NCBI GenBank assembly: GCA_910580075.1
Contig: CAJTVR010000046.1
Location: 1-37,037 of the forward strand
DNA: 37,037 nucleotides
From: an uncultured Eubacterium sp.
GTDB lineage: Bacteria > Bacillota > Clostridia > Lachnospirales > Lachnospiraceae
Direction: 5' to 3'
The notes below the pieces were generated by a model. That model had not been told where the DNA came from. It saw nothing but the letters and a program-made list of their open reading frames with translations, and searched no databases. This document shows positions 15,437 through 23,441 of the stretch, piece after piece. The number at the start of each line of letters is the position of its first letter. Within the stretch, counting starts at the first letter, position 1. A program made the position numbers and the translations under genes.

Positions 15437-18418
15437 ATGAGTGATATTATGACATGCATGCCGTTTGCACAGTTACTGAACTGGGTAAGGACAGAGCATG
15501 ATACAAAGGGGACAGTTTTTGGCGTCCACAGACCATATACGGCAGCCGGAAAAGACTGGCATGTTTTTGACAGGAAGCTGGAAACGCCGATTGGGCCTGC
15601 AGCAGGACCGAACAGCCAGCTTGCGCAGAACATTGTGGCAGCTTATTATGCCGGCAGCCGGTTTTTCGAACTGAAAACGGTGCAGACTATGGACGGTGCA
15701 GAGCTTGCGGCATGCATAAACAAACCTTGTATCAAAGCAGACGATGAGGCTTATAACTGCGAGTGGTCGACAGAACTGTACGTTCCGCAGGCGCAGGATG
15801 AGTATATCAAAGCGTGGTTCCTGCTCGCATTTGCAGCAAAAGAATACGGCCTTGGCAGCATGGACGGATATCAGTTTAATATCAGCGTCGGATATGACCT
15901 GGCCGGGATTCAGTCAGAAAAAATTAATACTTTTATAGAAAATATGAAAAATGCAGCCGGAACAGAAATGTTTCAGGAATGCAAAGCACAGCTGCTGGCA
16001 CATGCAGATGAATTTAAGCATATGACAAAAGAAGATATCGAAAAGATTCCGGCGCAGATCTGCAATTCGGTTACAATATCCACACTGCACGGCTGTCCGC
16101 CGAAGGAGATTGAAAGCATTGCGAGTTATCTGCTGACAGAAAAGAAGATGCATACGTTTGTAAAATGCAATCCGACTCTGCTCGGCTATGAGTTTGCAAG
16201 AGAAACGCTTGATAAGATGGGCTATGATTATATTGCATTTGGAAGATTTCACTTTGAAGACGACCTGCAGTATGCAGACGCTGTGCCGATGCTGCAGCGG
16301 CTGATGAAACTTTCGGATGATATGGGCCTTCAGTTTGGCGTTAAAATCACAAATACGTTTCCGGTAGATGTAAAGGCCGGCGAGCTTCCGAGCGAGGAAA
16401 TGTATATGTCCGGCAAATCGTTATTCCCTCTTTCGATTTCCCTGGCGGCAAAACTGTCACGGGAATTTGACGGGAAACTGCGGATTTCCTATTCCGGCGG
16501 TGCGGATGCATTTAATATTGACCGGATCATCGGCACGGGCGTATGGCCGGTAACTGTAGCAACGACGATTTTAAAACCGGGCGGCTACCAGCGTCTGAAA
16601 CAGATGGCAGAGCTGGCGGACGGACTGGATAACCAGGATTTTAAAGGCATAGATGCAGAGGCGTTAACCCGTCTGGCAGAAGAAGCCGTAACAGACAGGC
16701 ATCATATCAAACCGGCTAAAATGCCGGTTTCCAGAAAATCAGAAGAGAAAGTGCCGCTGATGTTCTGCTTTACGGCACCTTGTGAAGATGCGTGTCCGAT
16801 TCATCAGGAAATTACGACTTATGTAAAACTGGCCGGCGAGGGACGTTATGAGGATGCACTCAGGGTTATTTTAAACCGTAATGCGCTGCCGTTTATAACA
16901 GGAACAATCTGTGCACACGGATGCCAGAGCCACTGTACCCGCAATTTTTACGAGACTCCGGTACAAATCCGTGATACAAAACTGCAGTGTGCACAGAAAG
17001 CATTTGACAGTGTAATTGACAGCATCCGTCCTGTGGGTTCATGCAGTAAAAAAGCAGCAGTAGCCGGTGCAGGCCCGTCCGGTATGGCAGCAGCTTTTTA
17101 TCTGGCAAGACTCGGCGTGAAAGTGACGGTTTATGAGAAACGGAACAGACCTGGCGGAATTGTCAGCGCTGTTATTCCGGATTTTCGAATTGACGATAGT
17201 GTAATAGAAAAAGATGCAGCGCTGTTAAAACAGCTCGGCGTAGAAATGATATACGGAAAAGAGGCTCCGCCTGTTGCGGAATTAAAACAGTCCTATGATG
17301 CGGTGGTACTTGCCGTAGGCGCTTACAAACGCGGACAGCTGAATCTGGAAGGAAAGCAGGCAGTCAATGCGCTGGAATTTTTAGAGCAGTTTAATGAGAA
17401 AAAAGGAAAAGTTCATCTTGGAAAAAATATAGTTGTCATAGGAGGCGGCAATACGGCTATGGATACTGCAAGGGCTGCGAAACGCTGTGAAGGCGCAGAG
17501 CATGTCTATCTTGTATACCGCAGGACAAAACGGTATATGCCGGCAGATGAACATGAGCTGCAGCTTGCGTTAGAAGACGGCGTGGAATTTAAAGAACTGC
17601 TTGCGCCGGTTAAAATGGAAAACGGAGTACTCGTCTGTGACCAGATGGCTCTGGGCGAAATGGACGAATCCGGAAGAGCAGGCGTTTTTGCAACAGGACA
17701 GACGCTGGAAGTGCCGGCAGATACGGTGATTGCAGCAGTCGGCGAGAAAGTACCGTCTGATTTTTATGAAGCAAACGGCATCCATGTAGACAGCAGAGGA
17801 CGCGCGCTTGTAAATGAAAATCTGGAGACAAATCTTTCCGGCGTTTATGTAATCGGCGACGGACTGTACGGCCCTTCACTCGTAGTCAAAGGAATGGCAC
17901 ATGCAGTAAAAGCAGCAGAAGTAATTGCGGGCCGGGAAATTACCGCCAAAATGAGCGAACCGGTATCTGCAGATGCCATTTACGAAAGAAAAGGCATCCT
18001 GACAGAGCCGGGCAGCAAAGCAGAAGCAGACAGATGTCTTGGATGTTCTTCTGTATGTGAAAACTGTGTGGATGTCTGTCCAAACAGGGCAAACATTTCC
18101 GTGCGTGTACCTGGTATGGACAGTGCGCAGATTATCCATGTGGATTATATGTGTAACGAGTGCGGCAACTGCAGGAGTTTCTGCCCGTACGCAAGTGCTC
18201 CTTATCTGGATAAATTTACACTGTTTGCGAATGAAAAAGATATGGCAGACAGTAAAAATGAAGGATTTACTGTGCTTGACGCAGAGGCAGTCAGATGTAA
18301 GGTACGCTATCTTGGCGAAGAATTTATCTGGGAAAAAGGCCAGGACGGCAGAATGTTTGAGGGGCTGCGGATGCTGATTGAAACCGTAGTGCGTGATTAT
18401 GCTTATCTGCTCGGATAA
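15437..18418 (+). CDS. ygfK: YgfK, large flavin/iron-sulfur oxidoreductase (annotated as putative selenate reductase subunit)
   Basis: 993 residues in three parts. The N-terminal about 1-420 resembles a dihydroorotate-dehydrogenase-like flavin barrel (GPAAGPNSQLAQNI, TISTLHGCPPKEIE, KITNTFPVDV). Residues about 440-830 resemble the glutamate-synthase small subunit, with a cysteine cluster (CFTAPCEDACPIH, CAHGCQSHC), an FAD motif AGAGPSGMAAA at about 540 and an NAD(P) motif VIGGGNTAMDTA at about 667. The C-terminus has two ferredoxin-like clusters (CLGCSSVCENCVDVCP and CNECGNCRSFCP). This layout parallels dihydropyrimidine dehydrogenase, which reduces a heteroaromatic ring. A reductive step on a purine is therefore more likely than selenate reduction (inference). 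It probably exchanges electrons with XdhA. Confidence 0.93.
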   Translation: MSDIMTCMPFAQLLNWVRTEHDTKGTVFGVHRPYTAAGKDWHVFDRKLETPIGPAAGPNSQLAQNIVAAYYAGSRFFELKTVQTMDGAELAACINKPCIKADDEAYNCEWSTELYVPQAQDEYIKAWFLLAFAAKEYGLGSMDGYQFNISVGYDLAGIQSEKINTFIENMKNAAGTEMFQECKAQLLAHADEFKHMTKEDIEKIPAQICNSVTISTLHGCPPKEIESIASYLLTEKKMHTFVKCNPTLLGYEFARETLDKMGYDYIAFGRFHFEDDLQYADAVPMLQRLMKLSDDMGLQFGVKITNTFPVDVKAGELPSEEMYMSGKSLFPLSISLAAKLSREFDGKLRISYSGGADAFNIDRIIGTGVWPVTVATTILKPGGYQRLKQMAELADGLDNQDFKGIDAEALTRLAEEAVTDRHHIKPAKMPVSRKSEEKVPLMFCFTAPCEDACPIHQEITTYVKLAGEGRYEDALRVILNRNALPFITGTICAHGCQSHCTRNFYETPVQIRDTKLQCAQKAFDSVIDSIRPVGSCSKKAAVAGAGPSGMAAAFYLARLGVKVTVYEKRNRPGGIVSAVIPDFRIDDSVIEKDAALLKQLGVEMIYGKEAPPVAELKQSYDAVVLAVGAYKRGQLNLEGKQAVNALEFLEQFNEKKGKVHLGKNIVVIGGGNTAMDTARAAKRCEGAEHVYLVYRRTKRYMPADEHELQLALEDGVEFKELLAPVKMENGVLVCDQMALGEMDESGRAGVFATGQTLEVPADTVIAAVGEKVPSDFYEANGIHVDSRGRALVNENLETNLSGVYVIGDGLYGPSLVVKGMAHAVKAAEVIAGREITAKMSEPVSADAIYERKGILTEPGSKAEADRCLGCSSVCENCVDVCPNRANISVRVPGMDSAQIIHVDYMCNECGNCRSFCPYASAPYLDKFTLFANEKDMADSKNEGFTVLDAEAVRCKVRYLGEEFIWEKGQDGRMFEGLRMLIETVVRDYAYLLG

Positions 18419-18455
18419 ATAATTCTGTTATTCAGGAGACGCTTCGGGCGGCCGG

Positions 18456-18485
18456 AGCCGGAAGGAAAAGGTATTCCTTCCGGCT
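18456..18485 (+). other. 12-bp perfect hairpin between ygfK and hydA
   Basis: AGCCGGAAGGAA (18456-18467) pairs fully with TTCCTTCCGGCT (18474-18485) around a 6-base loop. There is no T-run after it, so it may be an mRNA stability or partial-termination element between the two genes rather than an operon end. Confidence 0.6.
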
Positions 18486-18547
18486 GGCATAAGCAGAATC
18501 GATATACCGGCCAAAAGTAAAAAGTTCAGTGAAAGAAGGAATCATAT

Positions 18548-19915
18548 ATGAAGCAGTTATTTCGTGGCGGCACCATAGTCAGTGCGGCCGGATGCAAAAA
18601 GGCAGATCTTCTGATCCAGGACGAAACCATTCTGTCTGTTGGAAGTTCTCTGTCAGATGAAGACGCTGTAGTCATTGATGTAACAGGAAAATATCTGTTT
18701 CCAGGATTTATTGATGCACATACACATATGGATCTGGATGTGTCAGACACTGTTACAGCCGACGGATTTGATACCGGTACAAAGGCAGAGCTGTCCGGGG
18801 GCACGACCTGTATTGTAGATTTTGCAACGCAGAACAAAGGCGAAAGCCTGGCGTGTGCATTAAAAAACTGGCATAAAAAAGCAGATGGAAAGGCAAGCTG
18901 TGATTACGCGTTTCATCTGGCGCTGTCAGACTGGAATCCGGATATATGTGCGGAACTTGGGGAAGCAGTAAAGGCCGGCATCTGTTCTTTCAAACTGTAT
19001 ACGACTTATGATGCTATGGTAGTTGACGATAAGGCTGTTTATGAAATTCTGACACGTTTAAAAGAACTGGGCGGTATTGCAGGCATTCATTGTGAAAATA
19101 AGGGGATGATAGATGCCCGCCTGGATCAGGTGCTGCTGGAAAAAAAGAACCGCCGCAGTGTGGCCGATTATCCGTTTACACGTCCTGCGCTGGCAGAAGC
19201 GGAAGCGGTAAGCCGGATCCTGAAAATTGCAGCCTGTGTGGATACGCCGGTTATCATTGTGCATTTAAGCTCGAAAGAGGGTTACGAAGAAGTGATGCGG
19301 GCCAGGGAAAATGGCCAGACTGTATATGTGGAGACCTGTCCGCAGTATCTGCTCTTAGATGAGAGCCGGTATATGGAAGAGGCTGGCCAGGCCAGAAAGT
19401 ATATGATTGCTCCGCCTCTGCGTAAAAAAGCAGATCAGCAGGTGCTGTGGAAGGCTCTGTCAGACGGGCAGATTCAGACGGTCTGTACAGACCACTGCAG
19501 CTTTACCGTGCAGCAGAAGGAGGCAGGCAAAGACGATTTTGCAAAGACACCATGCGGAATGCCGGGAGCAGAAGAACGTCCGGCGCTGCTTTATCATTAC
19601 GGAGTCCGTAGCGGAAAACTGACACCTGAGCAGATGTGTGCATATCTGTCCGAAAACCAGGCAAAACTGTACCGCCTGTATCCAAAGAAAGGATCGCTCC
19701 AGCCGGGAAGCGACGCGGATATCGTTGTCTGGGACCCGGAAGCTGAGTGGGAACTGTCTGCCAAAACACAGCAGTCAGCATCAGATTACTGTCCGTTTGA
19801 AGGCACACGTCTGACGGGAAGGGCTGTACAGGTATATCTGCGGGGAATGCTAGCGGCAGAATATGGAGAAATTAAAAAAGAATACGCGGGACGGTATCTG
19901 ACGGCGGTCAGGTAG
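18548..19915 (+). CDS. hydA: Dihydropyrimidinase / hydantoinase-like amidohydrolase
   Basis: 455 residues, cyclic amidohydrolase family. H58 and H60 in DAHTHMD, the probable carboxylated lysine in FKLYTTYD (about 148), histidines in GIHCENKG and IVHLSSKEG, and the aspartate in CTDHCSF are the expected two-metal site. The family opens cyclic amides such as dihydropyrimidines, hydantoins or allantoin to N-carbamoyl products. In this operon a reduced purine fragment made by YgfK and SsnA is the likely substrate, giving a ureido acid for YgeY and YgeW. It ends at a GC-rich hairpin shared with the convergent regulator. Also called hyuA in related loci. The start has GAAAGAAGGA upstream. Confidence 0.9.
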   Translation: MKQLFRGGTIVSAAGCKKADLLIQDETILSVGSSLSDEDAVVIDVTGKYLFPGFIDAHTHMDLDVSDTVTADGFDTGTKAELSGGTTCIVDFATQNKGESLACALKNWHKKADGKASCDYAFHLALSDWNPDICAELGEAVKAGICSFKLYTTYDAMVVDDKAVYEILTRLKELGGIAGIHCENKGMIDARLDQVLLEKKNRRSVADYPFTRPALAEAEAVSRILKIAACVDTPVIIVHLSSKEGYEEVMRARENGQTVYVETCPQYLLLDESRYMEEAGQARKYMIAPPLRKKADQQVLWKALSDGQIQTVCTDHCSFTVQQKEAGKDDFAKTPCGMPGAEERPALLYHYGVRSGKLTPEQMCAYLSENQAKLYRLYPKKGSLQPGSDADIVVWDPEAEWELSAKTQQSASDYCPFEGTRLTGRAVQVYLRGMLAAEYGEIKKEYAGRYLTAVR

Positions 19916-19948
19916 CTGCTGCATATACAGTTTTACAGACAGCAGAAA

Positions 19949-19976
19949 GCCGGCTGCTTTTCTTACAGCAGCCGGC
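19949..19976. terminator. Bidirectional terminator hairpin between hydA and the regulator
   Basis: GCCGGCTGC (19949-19957) pairs with GCAGCCGGC (19968-19976) around a TTTTCTTACA loop, in an 83-base gap between convergent stops. T-runs are weak on both sides. Confidence 0.6.
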
Positions 19977-19998
19977 ATGGCGTTTAAATGCTCAGAAT

Positions 19999-20718
19999 TC
20001 AGCCGTTCAGCTTCAGTTCGCTCAGATAACGGTAAATAGTTGCCGAAGAGCAGGAGAACTGTTCTGCAACAAAGGTGATAGCGCCTTTTAACTGAAACAG
20101 GCCCTGTTTGTGCAGTTTTTCAATAATGTCCTTTTTTTCCTGCTGATTCAGACGGTCAGCAGGCGTAGGAATGGAAACAGTGGCATCTGCAAACATTTTG
20201 TGCATCAGTGACGGAATATCCATGGAAAGATTTTCAGTAATGGGTTCCCGCTTCCGGCTTTCTGAAGAGGCAGCAGGAACCGGAGTAATACTGGAACCTG
20301 ATTTTTTCAAAACCGGGCAGGATTCGAGATATTCCTGCGGGTGAATTACGGACATCAGGGCGTCATGCAGCTGCAGATACCTGCTGTCATCAAAGTTGAT
20401 GCATAAAAGCCCGGCCGGATGCCCCTGTGCATCTTTGATAAACATGGTAGAAGAACGCAGCATGCGTCCGTTTTCGGCGATTCCTTTGTAATTGCACAAA
20501 AAATCGTCAGTTTCATAGGCTTTATCAATTAACATTTTTAATGATGCATTTGTCAGAGGGCTGCCAATACTCCGGCCGCTGACATGGCTGTTTGCAATAG
20601 CAACAATTTTATTATGCTCGGGATTAAGATCATGGAGAACGACCTCATAATCCGGCCCAAGCGTTTTTCCAAGAAACTGGACAATAACGGAGTATTGCTG
20701 TAACATATCTGGTGTCAT
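19999..20718 (-). CDS. YheO/DauR-type transcriptional regulator (PAS-like + HTH)
   Basis: Start chosen at ATG 20718 because AAAGGA lies 8 bases before it. An in-frame ATG two codons earlier is too close to that site. The 239-residue protein has an N-terminal YheO-like PAS domain (DYEVVLHDLNPEHNKIVAIA, then GLLCINFDDS) and a C-terminal helix-turn-helix (LKGAITFVAEQFSCSSATIYRYLSEL). Regulators of this type often sit beside amino-acid or RidA genes and sense small metabolites. Here it is divergent from ridA and convergent with hydA, so it is the best candidate to control the purine-catabolic operons. Its ligand and operator are not visible. Confidence 0.88.
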   Translation of the reverse strand: MTPDMLQQYSVIVQFLGKTLGPDYEVVLHDLNPEHNKIVAIANSHVSGRSIGSPLTNASLKMLIDKAYETDDFLCNYKGIAENGRMLRSSTMFIKDAQGHPAGLLCINFDDSRYLQLHDALMSVIHPQEYLESCPVLKKSGSSITPVPAASSESRKREPITENLSMDIPSLMHKMFADATVSIPTPADRLNQQEKKDIIEKLHKQGLFQLKGAITFVAEQFSCSSATIYRYLSELKLNG

Positions 20719-20853
20719 GGTCATTTTCCTTTCTGTCTCGATTTTAATTATTATCTCATGCAGATTTGGAAATTTCAACCAGTTCATGAATTATTTTAAA
20801 GCATTTGCTGCTTTAAAACAAAAACATTGCAAAAATAGAGGAGGAAATTATTA

Positions 20854-21237
20854 ATGAAAACAATTTTAAACACAGAAAAAGCGCCAAAGGCAATCGGACC
20901 ATACTCTCAGGGAATCGATACAGGGAACCTGCTCTTTCTATCCGGTCAGCTTCCGATCGTTCCGTCAGAAGGAAAGATCATAGCACAGGATATTGAAGGC
21001 CAGACAAGGCAGGCGTTAGAAAATGTGAAAGCTATTCTGGAATCCGGCGGCTGCAGCATGGACAATGTAGTAAAGACGACAGTATTTCTGAAAAATATTG
21101 CAGATTTTGCAAAGATGAATGCTGTCTATCAGGAGTTTTTTACAGAAGGAAATTATCCGGCACGGTCAGCATTCCAGGTTGCAGCGCTTCCGCAGGATGC
21201 ATTAGTTGAAATTGAAACAGTTGCTTTAAAACCGTAA
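20854..21237 (+). CDS. ridA: RidA family enamine/imine deaminase
   Basis: 127 residues, full length for RidA. Family features are the N-terminal KAPKAIGPYSQGI, GNLLFLSGQLP, and the C-terminal YPARSAFQVAALPQDALVEIE with the conserved arginine (about 105) that contacts the substrate carboxylate. RidA hydrolyses 2-aminoacrylate and related enamines released by PLP enzymes. DpaL in the same window releases exactly that intermediate, so a clean-up role fits. GAGGAGG lies before the ATG. It is divergent from the YheO-type regulator, sharing a 135-base control region rich in A/T with TTGCAAAAAT at 20826. Confidence 0.95.
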   Translation: MKTILNTEKAPKAIGPYSQGIDTGNLLFLSGQLPIVPSEGKIIAQDIEGQTRQALENVKAILESGGCSMDNVVKTTVFLKNIADFAKMNAVYQEFFTEGNYPARSAFQVAALPQDALVEIETVALKP

Positions 21238-21315
21238 GCAGTACAAAGAAGAGCAGCGGTTTTTGGCTGGCAGATGTGCACAAAAAGGGCATTTTAAAGG
21301 ACAGGGAATCAGAAT

Positions 21316-22248
21316 ATGCGGACAGGAGCAGTCATAGCTGCAGCAGCCATGTCGGCACGCATGGAGCAGTTTAAGCAGCAGATGAAGATCGGAAACCGGA
21401 CCATGGCAGAACGCGTGATTGTAAATTTCCAGCAGGCAGGAATCCGGGAGATTGTGATAGTGACCGGACACCGCTGTGAGCAGATTGAAAAGGAACTGCG
21501 AAATTTTGGAGTGACATTTTTAAAAAACAGAGATTTTGAATCAACACGGATGTTTGAGTCGGTTAAAATTGGTCTGGAATATATGAAAGACAGATGTGAC
21601 AGGGTTTTCTTCTGTCCGGCAGATATCCCCTTTTTTATGGCAAATACCGTCGAGGCAATGCTAAGGCAGGATGCAGATGTGGTACAGCCGGTGTATGGAG
21701 AAAAAGCCGGACATCCGATTCTGCTGAGTGCCGGCCTGATTCCCCGCATTTTAAGTTATGCAGGGGATGAGGGTCTGAGAGGAGCACTCCGGTCTATAGA
21801 AGGACTGAGGCGGATTAGGATTGAGGTGGAAGATGAGGCTGTTCTTATGGATGCAGACACCGGGGAAGCATTTCAAAGACTGGCAGATCTGCATAATGCC
21901 AGGCTGATTCATCCGAAAGCAGAAGTTATGCTGGAAAACTGCAGGCCTTTTTTTTGCAGGCAGACAGCAGACCTGCTGTGTCAGATTGCACAAACAGGTT
22001 CTGTACGGGAAGCCTGCAGCAGTCTCGGTATATCTTACAGCAAAGGCTGGAGTATTATCAGCGACGCAGAAGATGGTGCCGGATACCGTCTGGTAGAGCG
22101 TCAGCCTGGCGGAAAACATGGAGGAAGCGCCGGAGTAACAAAACGGGGGATGAAACTGGCAGAGATGTTTGCTGATTTCGAAACACAGGTCAACAGTGCC
22201 GCAGAAGATATTTTCCGGCAAATTTTTTTGAATAGCGAATTGTTTTAA
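21316..22248 (+). CDS. MobA-like nucleotidyltransferase fused to a ModE-like HTH
   Basis: 310 residues. Residues about 1-200 follow the MobA/MocA nucleotidyltransferase fold (VIVTGH, CPADIPF, KAGHPILLSAGLI). Residues about 210-300 carry a winged helix close to the N-terminal part of ModE/LysR-type proteins (GSVREACSSLGISYSKGWSI, then GGKHGGSAGVTKRG). The usual NTP loop AAGxSxRMGxxK is altered here to AAAMSARMEQFKQ, so nucleotide transfer activity is uncertain. Related proteins occur in selenium-dependent molybdenum hydroxylase loci and are thought to make the cytidylated molybdenum cofactor. The HTH might sense molybdate or act on this locus. It opens the cofactor gene series. The ribosome site is weak (AGGGA 8 bases upstream). 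Confidence 0.85.
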   Translation: MRTGAVIAAAAMSARMEQFKQQMKIGNRTMAERVIVNFQQAGIREIVIVTGHRCEQIEKELRNFGVTFLKNRDFESTRMFESVKIGLEYMKDRCDRVFFCPADIPFFMANTVEAMLRQDADVVQPVYGEKAGHPILLSAGLIPRILSYAGDEGLRGALRSIEGLRRIRIEVEDEAVLMDADTGEAFQRLADLHNARLIHPKAEVMLENCRPFFCRQTADLLCQIAQTGSVREACSSLGISYSKGWSIISDAEDGAGYRLVERQPGGKHGGSAGVTKRGMKLAEMFADFETQVNSAAEDIFRQIFLNSELF

Positions 22249-22255
22249 AAAAGTA

Positions 22256-22291
22256 ATCGCTGCCCGGGCTGGTGAAGCGGCGGGCAGCGAT
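22256..22291 (+). other. 11-bp perfect hairpin after the MobA-like/ModE-like gene
   Basis: ATCGCTGCCCG (22256-22266) pairs with CGGGCAGCGAT (22281-22291) around a 14-base loop. It lies 8 bases after the stop, has no T-run, and may partly separate this gene from the rest. It is not recognisable as a molybdenum-cofactor riboswitch from the sequence alone. Confidence 0.6.
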
Positions 22292-22395
22292 GCTAAGATG
22301 GAAAAGAAAAGCACAAGGCAAAGCATAGAGCAGACGCGCTGTGAAAGAGAAAACAGTGTGCAGATGAGGAAAGAAGCAGAGGAGGTGATGTCATT

Positions 22396-23418
22396 ATGAA
22401 ACTAATCAGGACAGAAGATGCTGTCGGACAGGTATTGTGCCATGATATGACACAGATTATCCGTGGTGTGAAAAAAGATGCGGTGTTTCGTAAAGGCCAT
22501 GTAATTACACAGGAAGATATTCCGGTTCTTCTAAGCATTGGCAAAGAACATATTTATATTTGGGAAAATGATGAAACTATGCTGCATGAAAATGATGCTG
22601 CAAAAATACTTTATGACTTATGTAAAAACGATCATATGCGCCCGACAGAAATGAAAGAAGGCAAAATTGAGTTAATTGCAGAATGTGACGGACTGCTGAA
22701 ACTGGACAGAGATCGATTAAATAAAATCAATGCGCTGGGTGACATGATGATTGCCTGCAGGCATGGGGATTTTCCGGTCCGTAAAGGAGATAAGATTGCG
22801 GGAATGCGGGTGATACCTCTTGTCATTGAAAAAGAGAAAATGCAGAAAGCTATAGAAGCAGGCGCTCAGACGCCTGTATTTGAATTAAAACCATTTGTGA
22901 AAAAGACGGCCGCAATTGTAACGACTGGAAGTGAAGTTTATTATGGAAGAATTCAGGATACTTTTACACCTGTTGTGGAAGAAAAACTTTCAGAATACGG
23001 CATTACTGTTATTGGCCATGAAACCAGCAATGATGATCCTGAAAAAACGGCTGAGGCAGTCAGGCATATGCTTGAACTGGGTGCAGAAATGGTGATTTGT
23101 ACAGGCGGAATGAGCGTGGACCCGGATGACAAAACGCCGGCGGCTATCCGCAGTGTAACAGAATCTGTTGTTACTTATGGCGCTCCGGTGCTTCCAGGAG
23201 CTATGTTTCTGCTGGCTTATACGAAAGATACAAAAGTTCCGGTTATGGGGCTGCCTGGATGCGTAATGTATGCCAGAAGAACGATATTTGATCTGGTGCT
23301 CCCGCGGGTAACAGCCGGTGAAAGACTGGAAAAAGAGGACTTTGCCGTGATGGGAGAAGGAGGGCTGTGCCTTTCCTGCCCGGTGTGTACATTTCCAAAC
23401 TGCGGATTTGGAAAATAG
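22396..23418 (+). CDS. MoeA-like molybdopterin-binding protein with C-terminal cysteine motif
   Basis: 340 residues. The region around residues 170-310 is a molybdopterin-binding fold (AIVTTGSEVYYGRIQDTFTP, ICTGGMSVDPDDKTP, GLPGCVMYARRTIFDLVLPR), as in MoeA/MogA proteins. The N-terminal part (VGQVLCHDMTQI, RGVKKDAVFRKGHVI) is shorter than classic MoeA. The last residues CLSCPVCTFPNCGFGK hold four cysteines in CxxC-x2-C-x4-C spacing, which could bind a metal or a sulfur/selenium group. It may insert molybdenum for the xanthine dehydrogenase. AGAGGAGG precedes the ATG. A 23-base gap leads to the XdhC-like gene. Confidence 0.85.
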   Translation: MKLIRTEDAVGQVLCHDMTQIIRGVKKDAVFRKGHVITQEDIPVLLSIGKEHIYIWENDETMLHENDAAKILYDLCKNDHMRPTEMKEGKIELIAECDGLLKLDRDRLNKINALGDMMIACRHGDFPVRKGDKIAGMRVIPLVIEKEKMQKAIEAGAQTPVFELKPFVKKTAAIVTTGSEVYYGRIQDTFTPVVEEKLSEYGITVIGHETSNDDPEKTAEAVRHMLELGAEMVICTGGMSVDPDDKTPAAIRSVTESVVTYGAPVLPGAMFLLAYTKDTKVPVMGLPGCVMYARRTIFDLVLPRVTAGERLEKEDFAVMGEGGLCLSCPVCTFPNCGFGK

Positions 23419-23441
23419 AATAAATAAAGGAAGGTTTTGGG

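Noticed and set aside
22249..22395. Molybdenum-cofactor riboswitch before the MoeA-like gene
   Set aside because: Only one simple hairpin is present and its sequence does not resemble the known aptamer as far as I can judge.
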